A stretch of 64,000 nt of DNA, taken from positions 139,979,001 to 140,043,000 of the forward strand of contig CM065815.1 in the NCBI GenBank assembly GCA_033398695.1, given 5' to 3'. Position 1 is the first letter of the stretch. Each line of letters opens with the position of its first letter. This document shows, one piece after another, positions 46,522 through 56,481 of the stretch. Position numbers and translations under genes: made by a program. The notes beneath the pieces are model-generated. The model saw only the letters and a list, made by a program, of their open reading frames with translations. It was not told where the DNA came from and ran no database searches. Origin of the DNA: Orobanche coerulescens. Its lineage: Eukaryota; Streptophyta; Magnoliopsida; Lamiales; Orobanchaceae.

Positions 46522-46784
46522 AGGGGCCCCGAGTCCAGGGCCGTGCCGGGTTTGGCCGGGGCTGGAGTCATTTCATGCTGAGGCCGATCCGGCTTGTGGG
46601 AGGATAATGTCTCTCGAAGGGACGCCTCTTCGAGAGTCGCGTCGATTCGGTTTTAGGGTTTCTAGGAGTCATGATGAGGGAGACGCGTGGCCGAATCTGA
46701 TTTGTCGATGCGTTCACGCGCCCTTGATTTTCGCGATGGTTCAGTATGAATCGTCCCGCCACGCGCAGGGCATTTAATGTCTCT

Positions 46785-46800
46785 TTTCTTTTATAAATAT
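46785..46800 (+). promoter_or_regulatory. TATA box of the antisense gene
   Basis: CTTTTATAAATATC lies about 145 bases before the ATG at 46938, followed by a pyrimidine/AGAGAG-rich leader. Its placement suggests a promoter inside the element that is independent of the LTRs. Confidence 0.45.
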
Positions 46801-46937
46801 CAGACGTCTCCTTCTTCATTATTCCCTTCGCCATTTTTGTGTTTTGTTGCAGAGAAGAGAGAGAAAAATTTTCGGCGTTCTTTTCCTGATTTTAGAGAGA
46901 ATTTCCCGGTAAGCCTTTTCCCTTTTTCTATTTTACG

Positions 46938-49145
46938 ATGTCGGAGCTGAGGGATAAGACGGCGGTGGAGTTGACTGTGTCTCCGGACCGCACGGGGGTG
47001 GCGGATCTGTCCATGGGCGACGCTCCCGTCGACTGGAGCAACGAGGAGGAAGGCGGTGAGGTCGCGAGGTCGCCGGATTCTGGAGACGCGGAGGTGGTGG
47101 CGCCGTTGACAGCGGTCGGAGGGACTCAGACGGAAGAAGAAAGGGTTGAGTCGGTGGTGACTTGGACTCGCCCTCGGCCGTCACCTTGCGTGGAGGCGGA
47201 GTGGGACTCGGCCTCGATTCGCAGCACCGTTACGGAGGAGCAATTAGCGGCTTGGCGGCTGCGGTTTAAGATCCCGGACAGGGTGCGGATGTTCATTCCG
47301 AATCCCGAGGAGAGGCCGCACACTCCGCCCGTCGGTTGTACGGCGGTGTACTACCGCTCTCTGCTGGCAGGGCTGAGGTTTCCGCTCCCGTTGGCCTTCT
47401 CCCGGTGGCTAAGGCAGTGGGGCCTTCCTGTCCCCCAAATTCATCCGAATTCCTGGGCTCGGGTGGTGGGTCTTTTCATCCTCTTCACCAAAGACTACTG
47501 CCCGAGCCTGGCCTTTGAGGAGTTCAGCCTCTTCCTATGGAGGTCGGTCGGGCAGTCCGGTTCCTACTGGGTTTTACTCGAGCCGGCATGCCATGCATAA
47601 AGAATTGGTGGATGTGCCGGAGACCATCCATAGCTGGAAGGAGCAGTGGTTCTATATAGGGGGACCTTGGAGGAGCTCGGCGGATGAGTGGGAACCTGGT
47701 GTGATAGATGCCGAGCTTCGGGTCCCAGAGCACTTCATTGCCAAAATGAGTAAGTGTTGTGTTTCGTATTCCTGTTCCTTTTTTGTCTAACGCTCATCAT
47801 TTATTGTATGTGCAGAACGCATCTCGGTGCAGGAGACCTCCTCCGAGTTCGACGATCGGGTTGAACAGCTTCTGGATCTTCCTGCCGAGCAAAGGAAGTC
47901 GCATCGTCTGGTTACCGAGGAAACCCTTTGGGCGGCCGGACTTCGATCAACCGATCCGAGTATTATGTCTTCATCTGGTATTTTTTTCTAACATGTCTTC
48001 TCTTTCCAGTTCATAGGGCCAAGACTCCGTCCGAAAGGAAAGAGACGCCTGCGCAGCGGGTGGCGAGGCTGGCTGCTGAGGCCGCCGAGCGTAGGGAGCG
48101 TGCAGGCAAGCGGAAGAGGGTAGAGGCCGAGCCTGAGGATAGTGCGACCAAGGCGGAGGGTTCATCCGTTCCTGAAGTTGCTGTATCCGCCCCAAGCCCT
48201 GTCCGGACGGGTCGTGCGACCGGTAAGGAGCCCGCAATTGACTTGTAGGGCCACTATCTCCCGGTTAATAAGGACCGGGAGGAACCTAGTGCCCAGATGA
48301 AGGGGCGACAGCCGCGCTGGTTTCTGGATTACGTCCGGGCAGCCACCCCGACCGCTGAGATGCTCAACCGGGTTCCCCCGGCGGTGGTTGAGTCCAGTCA
48401 TGTCCCTATCAGGGGCTGGACGCCCAAGATGGAGATGGTGACCAACGACATGGGTCCAGATGAGCAGATCCAATTTGGGAATGCTCTGATGGGCCGTGTG
48501 TTGTGCACTTACATAAAGGCCACTGGTGAGCTGATGGCCCTGGTTGAGAAGCACAAGAAGGCAGAGGCCGATCTCAAGGCTTTGCAGGAAGAGCACCTTC
48601 TCTGTCCTTCGCTAATCAAGTCCCTGGAGGAGGAGATGACCTCCATGAAGGGTGAAATGGAGACTCTGGACAGTCGGGCTCTTGAGGCCGATATTTGGAA
48701 AGGAAAGGCCGAAGAGATGACCACGGCGGCCGAGCAGGCGCATAAGCAATTTCTAGACATCAGGGCTGAGCACGAGGCTTATTTGAAAGAAACCAGGGCC
48801 TAAGTTGAAAATCTGACCAAGCGTGTCAATACCTGCGAGTCTTCGGGCTACGCCAAGGGTCTGGCCGAAGGGGCGGCGGCCTTCAAGGAGACGCCGGAGT
48901 TCGAGGAGCTGATCAATCTGAATTACGTCTCCACCTGCTACGAGATACTAGATTTCATGAAGGGAGGAAAGACCGTTCAGGAGATCGAGGCCTACATAGC
49001 ATCCCAGGCGACCGATCTGAATGTTGATATCCATGGAGCTGATGAGCCAAAGGTCGCCGAGGTTGAAGGCCCCGGGTTGGCTCCACACGGCGAAGGTGAA
49101 GGACAGTCCTTCCAGGCAGCCGTCCAGGATGATGGGGCCGCGTAG
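46938..49145 (+). pseudogene. Antisense gene of the Tat element (plant transposon-like protein), introns, damaged
   Basis: It is transcribed opposite to pol. Exon 1 (46938-47749) begins MSELRDKTAVELTV and holds FPLPLAFSRWLRQWGLPVPQIHPNSWARVVGLFIL (in part), matching the Pfam family named putative gypsy-type transposon (PF04195). Intron 1 (47750-47815) has GTAAG...TGCAG borders. Intron 2 ends at AG 48009 with a donor at 47960 or 47978. Exon 3 is a charged, Ala/Glu-rich coiled-coil protein to 49145. One frameshift near 47585 and in-frame stops at 48246-48248 and 48801-48803 disable it. The total would be about 700 residues. Function unknown. Confidence 0.72.
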
Positions 49146-49300
49146 TTTCCTTTCAGATCTTGTTTCCTGCATGGCCTGCGTGCCAATCTTTCTTTTCCTT
49201 TGTTTTTCACATGTAATTTGTAAAAATATTTCCTTGGATGAATAGAATCTTCTTAGCGTCTCTTTAGCTGCTCCTTTTTTTTGTTCATTTCCTGGTGGTT

Positions 49301-49529
49301 GTGCCGAGGCGAGCTCGGTCTTATAGTGCCGGATGAGCCGGTCTTATGAGGTGCCGAGGCGAGCTCGGTCTTATAGTGCCGGATGAGCAGGTCTTATGAG
49401 GTGCCGAGGCGAGCTCGGTCTTATAGTGCCGGATGAGCCGGTCTTATGAGGTGCCAAGGCGAGCTCGGTCCTATAGTGTCGGATGAGCCGGTCTTATGAG
49501 GTGCCGAAGCGAGCTCGGTCTTATGAGAT
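49301..49529. repeat. 50 bp minisatellite, 4.6 copies
   Basis: Units start GTGCCGAGGCGAGCTCGG at 49301, 49351, 49401, 49451 and 49501 (partial). Each unit is itself two diverged 25-base halves, both starting GTGCCG and ending near GGTCTTAT. It lies between the ends of two convergent coding regions. Confidence 0.93.
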
Positions 49530-49562
49530 GTACCAATAATAAAAATGGAATAACATCAAATT

Positions 49563-50381
49563 TTATTGATAATACCTCTTTAAATACATAGCATTCCATG
49601 GGTAAGTTAATCTCTGGCCGTTCAGATATTCCAGCTGGTAGGCCCCGTTCTGAAGGACTTCACTAACCTTATATGGCCCTTCCCACTTGGGCTTGAGTGG
49701 TCCGGGATCCGGGCCTAATACCCGTTTAAGTACGAGGTCTCTGACCTGGAAACTCCTATGATGAACCTTGGAGTTGTAATATTTTTCGCTTCTCCTTTTG
49801 TAGACGGTGTTCCGCATTTCTGCCTGGGCCCATTTTTCGGCAAGGAGGTCTAGGTTTACTTGGAGGGCCAAATCGTTATCTTGCTCTTCAAAATGGGCTA
49901 TTCGGTAGGTAGGCGCTCCGATTTCAACCGGGATGAAGGCTTCGGAGCCGAAATCCAAGGAGAAAGGCGTTTCTCCGGTGGCGGACCGATGCGTCGTTCT
50001 GTAGGCCCATAAGGTTCCGAGGAGTTCCTCGGGCCAGGAACCCTTGAGTTCTTCGAGGCGTGTCTTGAGATGCTGTTTTAGGATTTTGTTGACCGCCTCG
50101 ACCTGCCCGTTGAATTGCGGATAGTATGGTGTGGAGAAGTTATTTCGTATATGGAGGCCATCGCAGAAGGCCCGAAACTTCTTATTGTCAAATTGTTTTG
50201 CATTATCAGAGACAATAGATTGAGGGATCCCGAACCGGCAGATGAGTGACTTCCACATAAAATCAACTATTTTCTTTTCGGTTGTTCGCGCCATAGGCTC
50301 GGCCTCTGCCCACTTTGTAAAATAATTGACTGCGACGATGGCGTATTGTACTCCTCCCCGTCCTTTAGGTAAAGGGCCGAT
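49563..50381 (-). pseudogene. Tat integrase, C-terminal part
   Basis: On the minus strand the frame enters from the insertion site with GPLPKGRGGVQYAIVAVNYFTKW and continues as an open frame to 49563. SIVSDNAKQFDNKKF (D) and YYPQFNGQVEAVNKILK (E) are the DDE core residues. RTTHRSATGETPFSLDFGSEA and the C-terminal GPYKVSEVLQNGAYQLEYLNGQ are usual for Tat integrases. It is intact apart from separation from its N-terminal half by the element at 50382-56481. Confidence 0.88.
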
Positions 50382-51504
50382 TGTTGTTGCCCAAAATATT
50401 TATCCGAAGATTAAATACTGCTGGAAGACGGACAACAAACAACAATTTGCGGGAGCACTTCCGAGAGAAAATGAATAAACACAAGATTTGCCGGGTTTGT
50501 TAGGCCCGGGCTTGAATGCTCTCGCGAGATGTTATTAATACAAATATTCGTGGATACAAGTATTAATGTGAGAAATCTAAATACAATGAGTGTAAAAAGA
50601 CTCTGTTAATCCAGCTCTTGAGCGAAGCTCGGTGTACTTCGTCCCTGCCGATCGTCTGCTGAATGAGAGAGGCCGAGAGAAGAAAGAACCGAATGATAGT
50701 TGTTGCCAAGAGTAGGAGATAGCCAAGTGATGTGTGTTGTATGCTGAAATCGCGATAATGCAGGGTGTTTTGAGAGTCAGAATCTCGGTCATTGGACAAG
50801 TGCTGGCATCCTCTTATTTATAGGGGCAGAGGAGCTTTGTTTCCTAGCGGGAGATCGTCTTCTGGCCATTATAATAATGGGGCGATCGTCCTAAAGGTCA
50901 CATGGGCAGTCTGCATAAAGTCCAAGGCTACAGCCGGCAGCCAGCTGGGCGGTCCAATGAGGAGCCAGCACGCGTCCGGAGTCACTGTCACATGCGGCCC
51001 TACTGACAACTTTCGGCGGGCCTGTCGGCTGGTGGACGGATGATGACAGGCTGTGGTCAACGATCCATGATATGTGGATCTTGTATCGGCTCTGCACGTG
51101 GTGTTTGTCATGAGGCTCGACCTTTGCCGACTGGATGGCCATCGGCTCTGATCGACATGAGGCGGTCGTCTCTAGCTGGTCACCGAGGTCGGCATCGGAC
51201 AGTCGCTGAGGGTCGGCATCGGTCGGTCACCAAGGGTCGGTCGCCAGGCGCCGAGAGATGATCGTCCTTAGTCGGTCGCCAGGAGTCGGTCGCCAAGTAC
51301 CGAGAGACGATCGTATTTGATGTCGATCGCTCGGCACCGGGACTTGTCCTGGGACCTTCGGTTGGCCGATTTATCTTGTCTGCTGGGCTAAGGCTTGGTC
51401 CCTTGGTTGCTGGTCGGCAGTTCTGCCTCGGCTGCTCGGCAATGGCTAGGTCGCCCGATCTCTGAGGCGATCGCCGGTCGGAGAGTATAATTCTCGACAC
51501 AACA
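50382..51504 (-). mobile_element. 3' LTR of gag-only element, copy 2
   Basis: On the plus strand it runs from TGTTGTTGCCCAAAA to CTCGACACAACA. On the minus strand TATAAATAAG lies near 50813-50822. It is followed by CAATTGCCCCCC, the polypurine tract seen in reverse (51505-51515). Confidence 0.9.
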
Positions 51505-52414
51505 ATTGCCCCCCAGCTTGCTCCGATGTTGAAGACACGGGGCGAGGTGGTTCTTGCTGGCGATCGTGTAAGATGAGGACGGGCGAACTGTTGAGCCGAC
51601 TTTGGATTCGGACTTGGGCTATCATGGTCGATTGGCTAGCTATCTTTCGGTCTTGTACCTGCAAAAAACAACATTGGCCGATCCCTCGTAGAAACTTTGA
51701 TTGTTTCGTCGCTGAGGAATCGTGCAAAGTCGCGGAGTTCGATGGACCGAACCCATGACCGTGTCTTGGTGCGCGAAGACATTGAGTGTCTCGTGACTCA
51801 CTTTATTATGAGGGTCCTCTGTTAGGCTGCGCCTCGCCTCGTATTTAAACGAAGGGCGTGCGGTCTCGGTCTAGAGGAGTCCTTGCGCGGGGCAGCGTCG
51901 GATGAATCAACTCCACCTCCGCGGCTTGTTAGCTCTGCTTCCACCTCGGCCCGCCATGGAGATGGCGAACCTCGACGGTGTACGTTGAGACGGGGGTAGT
52001 GGCACGTGTCGCTTTGTCCGGGTAGATCATCTTAGATGGTGAACCTTGAGGGCGGGCGATCGTGTCCACTGATTAATTTTGGAGGGCCCTCAGACTACGC
52101 CGTCCTCGTATTTAAACGAAGGGCGGGTGATCTTGGCCCAAAGGGACCTTGCATGGCCGAAGCAGCCGGTTCCATCGACTACCAGGACCATGGCTTTATG
52201 ATGTGCGGTGGAGGCGATCTTCATGCCTTAGTCCGTCATGTTAAATGGTGGACTGTCGATGGCGATCGTGTCCTCCAGGTTTTGGTGATGTAGCGTGATG
52301 ATCGGCGATCGGGCTGGAAGACTGGAGATCGTCGCTCGGCTGCCGATCGCGTTACTCGTAGGTCGATATCGGCGATCGGGCGAGAGATCGTCGTTTGGGC
52401 GCCGATCGCGCTGC
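51505..52414 (-). other. Non-coding 3' internal region of gag-only element, copy 2
   Basis: No pol domain or other gene is seen on either strand. It contains two related stretches around GTATTTAAACGAAGGGCG (about 51841 and 52109), as in copy 1. Confidence 0.6.
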
Positions 52415-53047
52415 TCACAGGCTAAGAAGAAACCTTTGCCTGGCCAGAAAATCTGCGGCTCTAGCCCGGAAGGTCGCGTAGGTCGTGGGTTGGCTCTTCT
52501 TAAGATGCCTGAACATAGGCGAAAAGCCATTGAATCCTGCTAGGACCGAGTGGAGGGCGATCTCATCGCTTACGGGCTCGCCGTTGAGGATGATCTCGTC
52601 TACTCGGTCGATGTAGTCCGAGTCGGACTCTTCTTCTCCCTGCTTGATTTGCATCATGCGAAGGGGACCTTCTGGTCGAGCGACCCTGGTGGCGAAGTAC
52701 TCCGTGAAGACGTGCGCCAGCTGGTTAAAGGAGCCAATGGACCGAGGTGGCAATGAGGTGTACCACCAGTAGGCGAGGTCGTCCAGCATCATAGGGAACA
52801 TTCGGCACCTGGTCGCGTCTGATGCCCCACACCCGGTCATGTAGATGTTAAACTTGCTCAGGTGCATTTGGGGGTCTGATCTCCCCTCGTACAAAGGTGT
52901 TTGCGGAGGAGCGATCTTGTGCTGCACGGGGGCGAGCTCGATGTCGATCGCGAGCGGCTCGCTTGGCTCGGTGATCGTCTTCTTGGCGCCTGCCCTGGAT
53001 TCCAGGAGCGCCTTCATGTCGTCGATCTGACGTTGCATCGCAGCCAT
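52415..53047 (-). CDS. Gag core of gag-only element, copy 2
   Basis: A 210-codon open frame, MAAMQRQIDDMKALLESRAG... to RQRFLLSL. It is a retrotransposon gag core: TPLYEGRSDPQMHLSKF (about 48-65), CRMFPMMLDDLAYWWYTSLP (about 83-102), DYIDRVDEIILNGEP. It resembles the gag of the surrounding Tat element (CRMF...W...P, DYISRFNKRILETEP). It lacks a zinc knuckle. The ATG at 53047 is probably internal: the gag likely starts at 55231 and is cut by the solo LTR at 53284-54873. Confidence 0.78.
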   Translation of the reverse strand: MAAMQRQIDDMKALLESRAGAKKTITEPSEPLAIDIELAPVQHKIAPPQTPLYEGRSDPQMHLSKFNIYMTGCGASDATRCRMFPMMLDDLAYWWYTSLPPRSIGSFNQLAHVFTEYFATRVARPEGPLRMMQIKQGEEESDSDYIDRVDEIILNGEPVSDEIALHSVLAGFNGFSPMFRHLKKSQPTTYATFRARAADFLARQRFLLSL

Positions 53048-53283
53048 CGCCGTGGCTCGGTCGCTTGCTGATCGGCTTTGGGAGCGGGAGCCGAGGCGAT
53101 CGTGTACCGATCTCCAGACTCCGCTGTTGCCGACCTCAGCTATTTGGCGAGGGGGAGCCAGACGGCTGGGCTGCCTTCTGGGAGTCGGGTAGGCCGAGCT
53201 CCTGGTGACGGACTCAAAATCCGTCGTCTCGTAGCTGGGGCCGGACTGCCCCGGTCGCTAAGACGGGTCACTGCCCAGGCGAT
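53048..53283 (-). pseudogene. Gag middle part, between core and nested solo LTR
   Basis: Minus-strand frames continue the gag upstream of the core (TDFESVTRSSAYPTPRRQPSRLAP-like, in part). The matching part of copy 1 is at 30490-30600. Stops and frame changes are present close to the insertion. Confidence 0.55.
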
Positions 53284-54873
53284 TGACACGCTTTTAGTGT
53301 AACTATCGCAAGTGCACGATATCGTATCAAGTAGTAAAGTGGACTTTTTGAGTCCGGTTTATCGATCCCACAAGGAAGTTTGGTTGTAATTTGAATTATA
53401 CACTATTAGTCTATTTTTATAGATACTATGATAAGTGAAACACACAATTAAAAAGTTTGGTTTAATAATTGCAAAGAAAATGCAATATTAGTTTTAATAT
53501 TTTAAGGAAATAAAAATATTGTAATAATAATAGATTGATTAAATGATAAAGTGAAATAGTTGGGATTACAAACTTAGTTCGTCATTAGTTATAAAAAATG
53601 TATAGGAGATCATAAGATGAATTTACTTATTATGTTGTGTAGATTCGATTTTCCTTAAAAAGACGGTTTCTCTTTCGAACTATAAAACGCCCCTTACATA
53701 TTGAATCAATCCACTATATTTCTATGTTGATTGGCTTCAATACATAGCATTAGGATTTATGAAAATAACTCAAAGAATCATCTAAGGACTAGAGGTATAT
53801 TTCTATCCCCTATAACAACTTAGAGTGAAGATCATTTGATCTAATCAAACATATTTTCTTTCGAAACATATGAAGACCATAAATATCGTCATTTATTGGC
53901 CAAATAAATAAAGATTGTTAAAACAATGAAAATCACACACAATAATAAGCAATTCACAATAGATCTTTTATACAAACATAAACAACATAACTAACCTTGT
54001 TTATAATCCCAACTAAAGGTTACTTAGCCCATGAAGGGTTTATTACACATGTTACAAGCTTTGGTGGTCATTTTTAGTTGAATCAAGAGAAAGAATTGAT
54101 CCTAACTCCCTTAGTAGATAAAGGAGATAGAAGCAATAAACTCTCTGAACAACATATACTATACCACACTTACAAAGATCACTCAAGAACACAAGTGTGT
54201 TCTTCACACAAAAAGAAAAGTTTACAAAAAATGGAAAATTATAAGATGAATGATGAATGATGAAGGATCTAAGGGGTCTATTTATACACCTAAAGTCATC
54301 TAATAGCTCCAAAACTCCAGCATTATTACATTAGATCGGATCAATGCCAGTCATCCCCTCAATAATACACAAAAAGTATAAAAACCGTGTTTTAACAAAT
54401 CATAGCAATCTGTCAAGAGTTACAGCCGTAACATTCAGGAGTTAAGGCCGTAACAAGGGAGACTTATGGCCGTAACTCCTGAATGTTACGGCCGTAACTT
54501 GGATTCGTAAATTTGTTCACTGGTTGCTTTGAAAGTTACGTTTTCAGCCCAGAATTTCTCAGACTTTGCATTTTTGCCCCAGATCTTCTTCGGATGATAA
54601 CTTTTGATATATAACTCTGATTTTGAATCCGGAAAGACTGCCGAATTCGTCTCGGAAAGCCCTACAACATGGATATATCAAAATTCAACAAAGAGAATAT
54701 TTAATAAACATGTTATTTCTTGAGTAAATCAGTTATTTAATCGGATCATCATCCGATAAAAATAAAATAAAAAAACTAATTAATTAAAAGCAAAAAACGA
54801 GTAGACTAGCTCAATTATGGATGAATTTTATCGATACAAACCAAGGATAAGTGTACAAAACTGACACTTATCA
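53284..54873 (-). mobile_element. Solo LTR, Athila-type Ty3/gypsy
   Basis: It starts TGACACGCTTTTAGTG and ends GACACTTATCA on the plus strand, with GCGAT duplications at 53279-53283 and 54874-54878. On the minus strand it ends GCACTTGCGATAG...GTGTCA, wording typical of Athila LTR ends. TATAAATAG (minus) lies at 54278-54286. Being AT-rich inside GC-rich DNA makes the borders obvious. No coding region is present. Confidence 0.85.
54278..54500 (-). promoter_or_regulatory. Athila-type LTR promoter: TATA box with upstream GTTACGGCCGTAAC palindromes
   Basis: TATAAATAG on the minus strand lies at 54278-54286. Upstream are GTTACGGCCGTAAC (54485-54498), a near copy at 54441-54454, and a perfect 19-base inverted repeat with arms 54426-54444 and 54473-54491. 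Confidence 0.55.
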
Positions 54874-55231
54874 GCGATCGAAGACAGAGGTGCTCCGGCT
54901 GGCGAGCGTCTCTTCTTGCGGACGAGAGTCTCCTGGCGATCGCTCGGCCAGTAATGCCTTGAGCTTCCGCTTGGACTTCCGGTGGACGGCCGAGGGGGTG
55001 ATAGTAGGAGGCGCATCGAGAGCACTCCGTTGCTCCTGTAGGACGGCCATGGCCCCGTCGATCTGTTCCTTGGTTCGGAGCTGATCGAGCGAGAGGCTTG
55101 GGCCGCCGTCCAGGGACGGGATCGAGCGTCTCTGACCGCGGCGGCTACCTTCCACCATCGGCTGTGGCTCGGACTGGGATGGAACGAGGCGTCTGGCCGG
55201 CGGCTTTCTTCGATGCGGAGGCGGAAGACAT
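54874..55231 (-). pseudogene. Gag N-terminal part of gag-only element, copy 2
   Basis: An ATG at 55231 starts MSSASASKKAAGQTP. A frame change near the TAG at about 55140 leads into an open frame from 55158 (MVEGSRRGQRRS...) with a helical Gln/Arg/Glu-rich stretch. That frame ends in STSVFDR at the solo LTR insertion. Copy 1 has the same N-terminus at 30115-30460. Confidence 0.6.
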
Positions 55232-55340
55232 GATTTCTGAAGGATTTCTTTGAAGCGCAGTGAGTGTCACTTCAAGTATATGCCCCGAGAACAGTGAGTG
55301 TTCTTCGGGATGGTAGGAATGAAAATTTGAGGGTTAGATG

Positions 55341-55357
55341 CCCTTCCTCTAGCGCCA
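55341..55357 (-). promoter_or_regulatory. Primer-binding site of gag-only element, copy 2
   Basis: On the minus strand TGGCGCTAGAGGAAGGG lies two bases inside the 5' LTR. It is the same motif as in copy 1 and in the Tat element, with one or two changes. Confidence 0.7.
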
Positions 55358-55359
55358 AT

Positions 55360-56481
55360 TGTTGTTGCCCAAAATATTTATCCGAAGATTAAATATTGCT
55401 GGAAGACGGACAACAAACAACAATTTGCGGGAGCACTTCCGAGAGAAAATGAATAAACACAAGATTTGCCAGGTTTGTTAGGCCCGGGCTTGAATGCTCT
55501 CGCGAGATGTTATTAATACAAATATTCGTGGATACAAATATTAATGTGAGAAATCTAAATACAATGAGTGTAAAAAGACTCTGTTAATCCAGCTCTTGAG
55601 TGAAGCTTGGTGTTCTTCGTCCCTGTCGATCATCTGCTGAATGAGAGAGGCCGAGAGAAGAAAGAACTGAATGATAGCTATTGTCAAGAGTAGGAGATAG
55701 CCAAGTGCTGTGTGTTGTATGCTGAAATCGCGATAATGCAGGGTGTTTTGAGAGTCAGAACTCGGTCTTTGGACAAGTGCTGGCAGCCTCTTATTTATAG
55801 GGGCAGAGGAGCTTTGTTTCCTAGTGGGCGATCGTCTTCTGGCCATTATAATAATGGGGCGATCGTCCTAAAGTTCATATGGGCAGTCTGCATAAAGTCC
55901 AAGGCTACAGCCGGCAGCCAGCTGGGCGGTCCAATGAGGAGCCAGCACGCGTCCGGAGTCACTGTCACATGCGGCCCTACTGACAACTTTCGGCGGGCCT
56001 GTCGGCTGGTGGACGGATGCTGACAGGCTGTGGTCAACGATCCGTGATATGCAGATCTTGTCTCGGCTCTGCACGTGGTGTTTGTCCTGAGGCTCAGCCT
56101 TTGCCGACTGGATGGCCATCGGCTCTGATCGGCATGAGGCGGTCGTCTCTAGCTGGTCACCGAGGTCGGCATCGGCCAGTCGCTGAGGGTCGGCATCGGT
56201 CGGTCACCAAGGGTCGGTCGCCAGGCGCCGAGAGATGATCGTCCTTAGTCGGTCGCCAGGAGTCGGTCGCCAAGTACCGAGAGACGATCGTATTTGATGT
56301 TGATCGCTCGGCACTGGGACTTATCCTGGGACCTTCGGTTGGCCGATTTATCTTGTCTGCTGGGCTAAGGCTTGGTCGCCTGGTCGCTGGTCGGCAGTTC
56401 TGCCTCGGCTGCTCGGCAATGGCTAGGTCGCTCGATCTCCGAGGCGATCACCGGTCGGAGAGTATAATTCTCGACACAAAA
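55360..56481 (-). mobile_element. 5' LTR of gag-only element, copy 2
   Basis: It matches 50382-51504 nearly base for base. The last bases read CACAAAA instead of CACAACA. It is followed by CCGAT at 56482-56486. Confidence 0.9.

Larger units (their letters stand above)
50382..56481 (-). mobile_element. Gag-only non-autonomous Ty3/gypsy element, copy 2
   Basis: LTRs lie at 50382-51504 and 55360-56481, with CCGAT target duplications at 50377-50381 and 56482-56486. It has a PBS at 55341, one gag and no pol. It is the same family as 28842-33265 on the opposite strand. An Athila-type solo LTR is nested in its gag. Its two LTRs are near-identical with few indels, unlike copy 1. Confidence 0.92.

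Noticed and set aside
46938..47600. Host gene, because it has a TATA box and introns
   Set aside because: It lies inside a complete LTR element between integrase and the 3' LTR. The domain resembles the plant gypsy-type transposon protein family.
49301..49529. Regularly spaced repeats resembling a CRISPR array
   Set aside because: The units are contiguous with no unique spacers, and the DNA is plant nuclear: it is a minisatellite.
53284..54873. Host DNA or a DNA transposon, because it is AT-rich in GC-rich surroundings
   Set aside because: TG...CA ends, a 5 bp duplication and Athila-like terminal wording fit a solo LTR better. The ends are not long inverted repeats.
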